Positions 37,887 through 42,666 of a stretch of DNA of 42,666 bases are shown piece after piece. The first letter of the stretch is position 1; each line of letters starts with the position of its first letter. A program made the translations under genes and the position numbers. The notes beneath the pieces were generated by a model. It saw only the letters and a program-made list of their open reading frames with translations. It searched no databases and was not told the origin of the DNA. The stretch comes from Sphingomonas sp. Ant H11 (GTDB lineage: Bacteria; Pseudomonadota; Alphaproteobacteria; Sphingomonadales; Sphingomonadaceae): NCBI RefSeq assembly GCF_000797515.1, contig NZ_JSBN01000059.1, forward strand, positions 1 through 42,666. The letters run 5' to 3'.

Positions 37887-38822
37887 ATGGTCGCGTGGCG
37901 ATTACACCCTGCGGACATGATCCGGTTGCTCTCGCTTGCCCTTCTCACTTTGCCCGCAGGTGCCATGCCCGATACTCCGCGCACGCCCGAACCGCCCTTG
38001 CTCAGCTGGCCCGACTTGACCGGACGGGCACAGCCGAAGCCCGATGCGACGATCGCCTATGGTACGGATGCACTGCAAAAGGTGGACGTGTGGCTCCCCG
38101 CAGGGGTCGGCCGCCATCCCGTCGTGCTGATGGTGCATGGCGGCTGCTGGACCACCAGCATCGCCGACCGCAGCCTGATGAACTGGATCGCCGACGATCT
38201 TCGCAAAAGCGGGATCGCGGTGTGGAATATCGAATATCGCGGGGTGGATCGTCCGGGCGGGGGCTATCCCGGAACCTTTCTCGATGCCGCGACCGCCGCC
38301 GACGCGCTCGCGTCCCACGCCGAGCGCTTTCATCTCGACACTACCCATATCGTCGCGGTCGGCCATTCGGCCGGCGGACACCTGGCGCTGTGGCTGGCCG
38401 GACGGTCGCGCTTGCCCAAGGACAGCCCCTTGTACAGCGCCCACCCGATCAAGATCAGCCATGTCGTAAGCCTCGGCGGGTTGCCCGATCTCGAAGCGAC
38501 CGCCGCCAGCCCCGACAATGGGTGTGGCACGGACGTCGTGTCGCACCTGGTCGGCAAGCCCGGCACCCGCAGCGATGTTTATGCCGATACCTCGGTGCCG
38601 CGCCTACTGCCGCTCGGCGTGCCGCAGGATTTGGTGAACGGACGGGCCGACGCGATCATTCCGCTGCGCCTCGGCACCGGCTATGTCGATCAGGCCCGCG
38701 CCAAGGGCGACCGCGCCGCGCTGCACATTGTGGAGCGTACCGGCCATGTCGAACTGATCGCGCCGGAGACGGCGGCCTGGGCGCAAGCTAAGGCGCTGAT
38801 CCGCAGCGCGCTGGCCCAATGA
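37887..38822 (+). CDS. Alpha/beta hydrolase with HGG(C)W motif, coupled to kynureninase
   Basis: Hydrolase of about 311 residues. VVLMVHGGCWTTSIADRS carries the HGGxW oxyanion motif found in arylformamidases and related esterases, GHSAGGHLALWLAG the nucleophile Ser, NGRADAIIPL a candidate Asp and ERTGHVELIAP the His. A hydrophobic N-terminus (MIRLLSLALLTLPAGAMPD) looks like a signal peptide, which would place it in the periplasm. The start at 37887 has AGGTGG upstream; the ATG at 37917 would give a cleaner signal peptide. Its stop overlaps the kynU start (ATGA), so a kynurenine formamidase role is attractive, but export would argue against it. Confidence 0.85.
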   Translation: MVAWRLHPADMIRLLSLALLTLPAGAMPDTPRTPEPPLLSWPDLTGRAQPKPDATIAYGTDALQKVDVWLPAGVGRHPVVLMVHGGCWTTSIADRSLMNWIADDLRKSGIAVWNIEYRGVDRPGGGYPGTFLDAATAADALASHAERFHLDTTHIVAVGHSAGGHLALWLAGRSRLPKDSPLYSAHPIKISHVVSLGGLPDLEATAASPDNGCGTDVVSHLVGKPGTRSDVYADTSVPRLLPLGVPQDLVNGRADAIIPLRLGTGYVDQARAKGDRAALHIVERTGHVELIAPETAAWAQAKALIRSALAQ

Positions 38823-40033
38823 CGCGCGACGAAGCGCGCGCGCGCGACGCCGCCGATCCGCTGCGCGGCTATCGCGACCGGTTCGCGCTGCCCGAGGGCG
38901 TGATCTATCTCGACGGCAATTCGCTTGGCCCCTTGCCCAGCGACACCGCGCCCGCGCTCGCCGACATGGCCGGGCGGCAATGGGGCGAGCGGCTGATCCG
39001 CAGCTGGAACGAAGGCTGGATCGACGCCCCGCAGCGCATTGGCGGCAAGATCGCGGCGCTGATCGGGGCCGAGCCCGACGAAGTGATCGTCGCCGATTCC
39101 ACCTCGGTCAACCTGTTCAAGCTGCTCGTCGCCGCGCTTCGCCACGATCCCGCGCGCCGCACCATCGTTAGCGAAACCGGCAATTTCCCGACCGACCTGC
39201 ACATCGCCGAGGGCGCGGTCGGCTGCGTGGCCGGTGCCCGGCTGAACGCGGTTGCGCGGGGCGCGCTCAGCGGTGCGATCGACGGCGACACTGCGGTCGT
39301 CCTGCTCACCCATGTCCATTACAAAACCGCCGAGCGCTTCGACATGGCGTCGTGGACCGCCGCTGCCCATGCCGCCGGGGCGCTGACACTATGGGACCTT
39401 AGCCACAGCGTCGGCGCGGTCCCGGTCGATCTCAACGCGGCCGGAGCCGATCTCGCGGTGGGCTGCGGGTATAAATATCTCAATGGCGGCCCCGGTGCCC
39501 CGGCATTCCTGTTCGTCGCGCGACGCTTGCAGGAACGCTTGGCAAGCCCGCTATCGGGTTGGATGGGCCATGCCGCGCCGTTCGATTTTACCGATGCCTA
39601 TCAACCGGCCAGCGGCATGAAACGCTGGTTGGCGGGCACCCCTTCGATGCTGGGGATGGCGGGGCTGGAGGCGGGAGTCGACCTGTGGCGCGACGTCGAT
39701 CAACAGGCGGTGGCGAAGAAGAGCGCGGCGCTGTTCGACCAATTCGCCGCCATCGGTGCGCGCCTGAACCTCGAATGCGTCAGCCCCGCCGATCCCGAAC
39801 GGCGCGGCAGCCATATTTCGTTCCGCCATCCCCAGGCCTATGCGCTGTGCCAGGCGCTGATCGCGCGCGGCGTGATCGGCGACTTTCGCGACCCCGACAT
39901 TGTGCGCTTTGGCCTGACTCCGCTCTACCTCGGATTCGAGGACGTATGGCGCGCCGGAGCGATCCTCGGGGACATCCTGGCAAGCGGCGCGCACCATGAC
40001 CCAGCCTTCGCACAACGCAATGCGGTGACCTGA
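38819..40033 (+). CDS. kynU: Kynureninase
   Basis: PLP enzyme that splits kynurenine into anthranilate and alanine in tryptophan degradation. The 404-residue protein has YLDGNSLGPLPSDTAPALAD near the N-terminus, SWNEGWIDAPQRIGGKIAAL, VADSTSVNLFKLLVAALR, LTHVHYKTAERFDM, LWDLSHSVGAVPVDL with the PLP-contacting Asp and GCGYKYLNGGPGAPAF with the Schiff-base Lys, all diagnostic. It is translationally coupled to the HGG-type hydrolase upstream. Tryptophan 2,3-dioxygenase and the usual cyclase-type formamidase KynB are not in this window. Confidence 0.95.
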   Translation: MTRDEARARDAADPLRGYRDRFALPEGVIYLDGNSLGPLPSDTAPALADMAGRQWGERLIRSWNEGWIDAPQRIGGKIAALIGAEPDEVIVADSTSVNLFKLLVAALRHDPARRTIVSETGNFPTDLHIAEGAVGCVAGARLNAVARGALSGAIDGDTAVVLLTHVHYKTAERFDMASWTAAAHAAGALTLWDLSHSVGAVPVDLNAAGADLAVGCGYKYLNGGPGAPAFLFVARRLQERLASPLSGWMGHAAPFDFTDAYQPASGMKRWLAGTPSMLGMAGLEAGVDLWRDVDQQAVAKKSAALFDQFAAIGARLNLECVSPADPERRGSHISFRHPQAYALCQALIARGVIGDFRDPDIVRFGLTPLYLGFEDVWRAGAILGDILASGAHHDPAFAQRNAVT

Positions 40034-40091
40034 CCCAGCGTGCCCTGCGGGTCCAAAACTGCTATGCGGTCGCGGGCATTGGGGGTGGACG

Positions 40092-41012
40092 ATGCGATTC
40101 GCTAGGCTTCTCGCAGGATTACTGTTGCTTGGCGGATGCGATGGGGTCTCCGCACCCGGCGGCCCGGGATCGACCGCATCTGGTAAAGCCGCCGCGCTGC
40201 CCGCGCCCGACGGCGGGTTCGACTATCGCTACGCCTTCCGCCTGCCTGCCAGCCGGATCGAATCGGTGCAGGAAAGCCACGCGCGCGGTTGCGATCAGCT
40301 CGGCCCGGCGCGGTGCCGGATTACGGCGATGCGCTATACGGTCGGTACCGATAACGAGATCGCCGCCGCCCTCACGATGACGCTCGACCCAACGGTGGCG
40401 CGTGCCTTTGGCAAGGCCGCTGCGCAGACGGTGAACGCCGCGCACGGCACGATGACCGACGCCACCATCGCCGGGACCGACGCGGCCAACGGGAGCGGAC
40501 GCGGCGGAGTCGTGCTGGCGCGCCTGCGCGACGCCCTGGCCAATGCCGAATCCGGCGCTCGCGGCGCGACCGCCCCCGAACAGAAGGGACTGGCCATCGC
40601 CAAGGTCGATCGATTGCGCAGCGCGATCGCAACGATCGGCGATGTCGATCAGGGGGCCGCTGGTGCCACCGCGAGCGTGCCGGTGCTGTTCCAATACAGC
40701 TCCAACGGCGGAATCCCGGGAATCGGGGCGTCGCCCGCCGCGACCTTTGAAAGCGCTGGCGACACCTTTCTGGCGTCGCTCGCCGGGCTGCTGGTGGTGC
40801 TGGCTGGGATCGGGCCGTGGCTGGCGTTGCTGCTTGGCGGCGCGTTGCTGCTCCGCTGGATTTTGGCGCGAACCGAGGGCGCTGCCGCCCCCGTCCTGCC
40901 CCCGGCCCCGCGACAGGACGACGGTGGACACACCGGCATCGTCCAGCGTTGGTTCCACCACGAAACACCGAAAGCGCACGAGACCCGCGAGGAACACGAA
41001 CCGGTTGCGTAA
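40092..41012 (+). CDS. DUF4349-like lipoprotein with C-terminal membrane helix
   Basis: Envelope lipoprotein of 306 residues. The signal peptide [16 protein letters not shown] ends in a lipobox with lipidated Cys16. [20 protein letters not shown] and [19 protein letters not shown] are like DUF4349 proteins, followed by a helical segment and one strong membrane helix near residue 230 ([20 protein letters not shown]). The end is hydrophilic ([19 protein letters not shown]). DUF4349 assignment is from memory of the pattern; function is unknown. It lies alone between kynU and purC. Confidence 0.72.
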   Translation: MRFARLLAGLLLLGGCDGVSAPGGPGSTASGKAAALPAPDGGFDYRYAFRLPASRIESVQESHARGCDQLGPARCRITAMRYTVGTDNEIAAALTMTLDPTVARAFGKAAAQTVNAAHGTMTDATIAGTDAANGSGRGGVVLARLRDALANAESGARGATAPEQKGLAIAKVDRLRSAIATIGDVDQGAAGATASVPVLFQYSSNGGIPGIGASPAATFESAGDTFLASLAGLLVVLAGIGPWLALLLGGALLLRWILARTEGAAAPVLPPAPRQDDGGHTGIVQRWFHHETPKAHETREEHEPVA

Positions 41013-41159
41013 CGGGCGAAGCGCCGCGCCCTGCGCCCAAGCTGATTGCACCGCCGCCGCGCATTCGATATAGCGGAACCCTTACCGCCCCGGCCCGCGT
41101 TCCCCGCGTCGCCGGGGCCTATCGTTTTCAGCTTTTGGTTTTTAGGGGTATCCGCGCAC

Positions 41160-41938
41160 ATGGCACGCCGCCGCCAGATCTACGAAGCAAGGCCAAGATC
41201 CTCTATGAGGGGCCTGAGCCAGGGACGCTGATCCAGTATTTCAAGGATGACGCAACCGCCTTCAACGCCCAGAAAAAGGGCACGATCAGCGGCAAGGGCG
41301 TGCTCAACAACCGGATTTCCGAGCATATCTTCACCCTGCTCGGGCTGATCGGCGTACCGACGCACTTCATCCGCCGCCTCAACATGCGCGAGCAGTTGAT
41401 CCGCCAGGTCGAGATCATCCCGATCGAAGTGGTGGTCCGCAATGTCGCCGCCGGATCGATTTCGACTCGACTCGGCATTGAGGAAGGCACCCAGCTTCCC
41501 CGCACGATCATCGAATATTATTATAAGGACGATGCGCTCGGCGATCCGATGATCACCGACGAGCATATCGCCGCGTTCGGCTGGGCCGGGCAGGAAGAGA
41601 TGCACGACATTGCCGACCTGGCGATTCGCATCAACGATTTCCTGTGCGGGCTGTTCGCCGGGATCGGCATTCGCCTGGTCGATTTCAAACTCGAATTCGG
41701 GCGGGTGTGGGACAATGATTATCCGCGCATCCTGCTCGCCGACGAAATCAGCCCCGATGGCTGCCGCCTGTGGGACATGACCACCAACGAGAAACTCGAC
41801 AAGGATCGCTTCCGTCGCGATCTCGGCGGTGAAGTCGAGGCGTATCAGGAAGTTGCGCGCCGTCTCGGGCTGCTGCCCGAAGGGGCCGACAATGCCGTGC
41901 TCGATCTCGAAAAGCATCGGCTGAGCAAGGGCAAATAA
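41160..41938 (+). CDS. purC: SAICAR synthase, one apparent 1-base deletion near the N-terminus
   Basis: Purine biosynthesis enzyme joining CAIR and aspartate to SAICAR with ATP. The start [10 protein letters not shown] is in one frame and [20 protein letters not shown] onwards in another; GAA-GGC is read as GAAGC at about 41189, so one G is missing. The rest is intact: [72 protein letters not shown] and [14 protein letters not shown]. With the base restored it has 259 residues, the usual short form. AGGGG precedes the ATG at 41160. The later open frame could not begin correctly, so the break would abolish function if real. Confidence 0.92.
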
Positions 41939-41942
41939 GCAC

Positions 41943-42666
41943 ATGGCGGGGTGGCGGCAGCTTCGGGCCGCCGCCCCGGCGGCTGTGTGGCCCTATGCGG
42001 CACTGACCGTCGTCTATCTGCTGAGCGTGCTGCGCGTGGTCGGGTGGGCAGGCCTCACCGACCCCGCCGCGCTGTACTGGCATGATTGGCAGGACCAGTC
42101 GCTCTACGTGCGCTCGGCGACCGCGCTTGCGACCGGCGATCTGGCCCCGAGCCAGCATTATTACCCGCTGCTCTATCCGTTGCTCGGCCTGCCCTTCCTG
42201 CAGCTGTGGCCGAGCCAGCCGTTTTTCTTCGTCAATCTGGCTTGCTATCTACTGGCCTTTGGCGGCTTTCGCAGCGTGGCGCGCAGTTTTGGCGTGCCGC
42301 TATGGGGGGCCGTGCTGCTCTTCGCCGCGACGACGCTCCCCCAATTCGACATTGCCAAAGTGTGGATCGAGCCGTGGACGAGCACACCGGCGGCGGCGCT
42401 GTTGTGGCTGGCATTGGGGGCGATGGCGCGGCTGTGGGATCAGACGTCGTCCTTCGACGCCCCCCTCTCCCTTCCCCGGCCCTTCCTACTTCCCCGACGC
42501 AGGCCGGGGCCCAGTCGCGAGCCGGTTATAGGCTCGGACAGCGCTTCCTTACGATCCACGCCGCAATTGGGCCCCGGCCTGCGCCGGGGGAAGCGTTGAA
42601 GAAAAGCGCGCACAGGGCGGATCTCGCTGGCCCGCGAGCATCCTCGGCCTGGCGCTCGGCCTGATC
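41943..42666 (+). CDS. Polytopic membrane protein, partial and apparently interrupted by a repeat
   Basis: Begins MAGWRQLRAAAPAAVWPYAA and has helices at PYAALTVVYLLSVLRVVGWA, FFFVNLACYLLAFGGFRS and LWGAVLLFAATTLPQFDIA, with a polar loop (YWHDWQDQSLYVRSATALAT) and QHYYPLLYPLLGLPFL. This is the plan of bacterial glycosyltransferase-39-like or related polytopic proteins, but no family is certain. At about 42470 the frame enters a GC-rich palindromic repeat and reaches a stop at 42597-42599. Natural-looking helix sequence (SRWPASILGLALGLI) resumes in a different frame from about 42620 to the window end. Either the repeat disrupts the gene or bases are missing within it. Confidence 0.6.
42489..42593. 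repeat. Imperfect palindromic repeat inside a membrane-protein gene
   Basis: Inverted arms at about 42489-42513 and 42568-42593 share CGCAGGCCGGGGCCCA and TGGGCCCCGGCCTGCG, with imperfect ends (TTCCCCGA against CCGGGGGAA). Between them a 6-bp stem (CGAGCC with GGCTCG) flanks a short loop. The arms resemble a GCCCCGGCCTGCGCCGGGG element that I recall as abundant in sphingomonad intergenic regions. Finding one within a coding frame is unusual. Confidence 0.75.

Overview
This window is ordinary chromosomal sequence from a GC-rich alphaproteobacterium, most likely Sphingomonas or a close relative in the Sphingomonadaceae. The evidence is the very high G+C codon use, a UPF0262 protein, a PII (GlnB) plus glutamine synthetase pair, a TamA/TamB pair, a TonB-ExbB-ExbD-ExbD cluster, and two intergenic palindromic repeats of a kind I recognise from sphingomonads (around 25572-25647 and 42489-42593). 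I see no prophage, integrase, transposase, CRISPR array, rRNA or tRNA.

Layout. 1-5.1 kb: the end of an MgtA-type P-type ATPase converges on an AI-2E family transporter that is coupled to a second P-type ATPase. 5.2-7.3 kb: a small lipoprotein, a CinA-like molybdopterin-binding protein and methionine aminopeptidase. 7.3-10.2 kb: a DUF1842-like protein, an AT-richer regulatory region, and the nitrogen genes glnB-glnA, preceded by a sigma-54-like -24/-12 promoter and followed by a row of hairpins and a strong terminator. 10.3-14.4 kb: an esterase, a DUF983 protein, a quinone oxidoreductase and an aldehyde dehydrogenase. 14.4-21.6 kb (minus strand): a small conserved-looking gene, tamA, tamB, a membrane protein and a micro-ORF. 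21.7-25.5 kb: a divergent S24 repressor/small HTH protein switch, then UPF0262, a GH25-like protein, cytidine deaminase and dCTP deaminase. 25.5-28.3 kb (minus strand): tonB-exbB-exbD-exbD with internal hairpins and a terminator. 28.5-33.8 kb: a secreted protein, folB with a coupled SDR-like partner, a GST, a GNAT, DUF1285, a CoA-type NUDIX and the CCA-adding enzyme. 33.8-37.9 kb: a GGDEF-EAL protein and parC. 37.9-42.7 kb: a hydrolase-kynureninase pair, a DUF4349-like lipoprotein, purC, and the start of a membrane protein containing a repeat.

The strongest anomaly is technical. Ten genes, including the normally essential map, parC and purC, are broken by what look like single missing bases, mostly in short G or C runs. 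Restoring one base per site gives family-typical proteins each time. I interpret these as assembly or basecalling deletions, so the affected genes are annotated as one merged feature each.

I did not find a convincing undescribed system. The best candidates for follow-up are the S24/HTH/103-residue trio with its operator palindrome, the hairpin array after glnA, the exported HGG-type hydrolase coupled to kynureninase, and the GH25-like protein with exchanged acidic residues.
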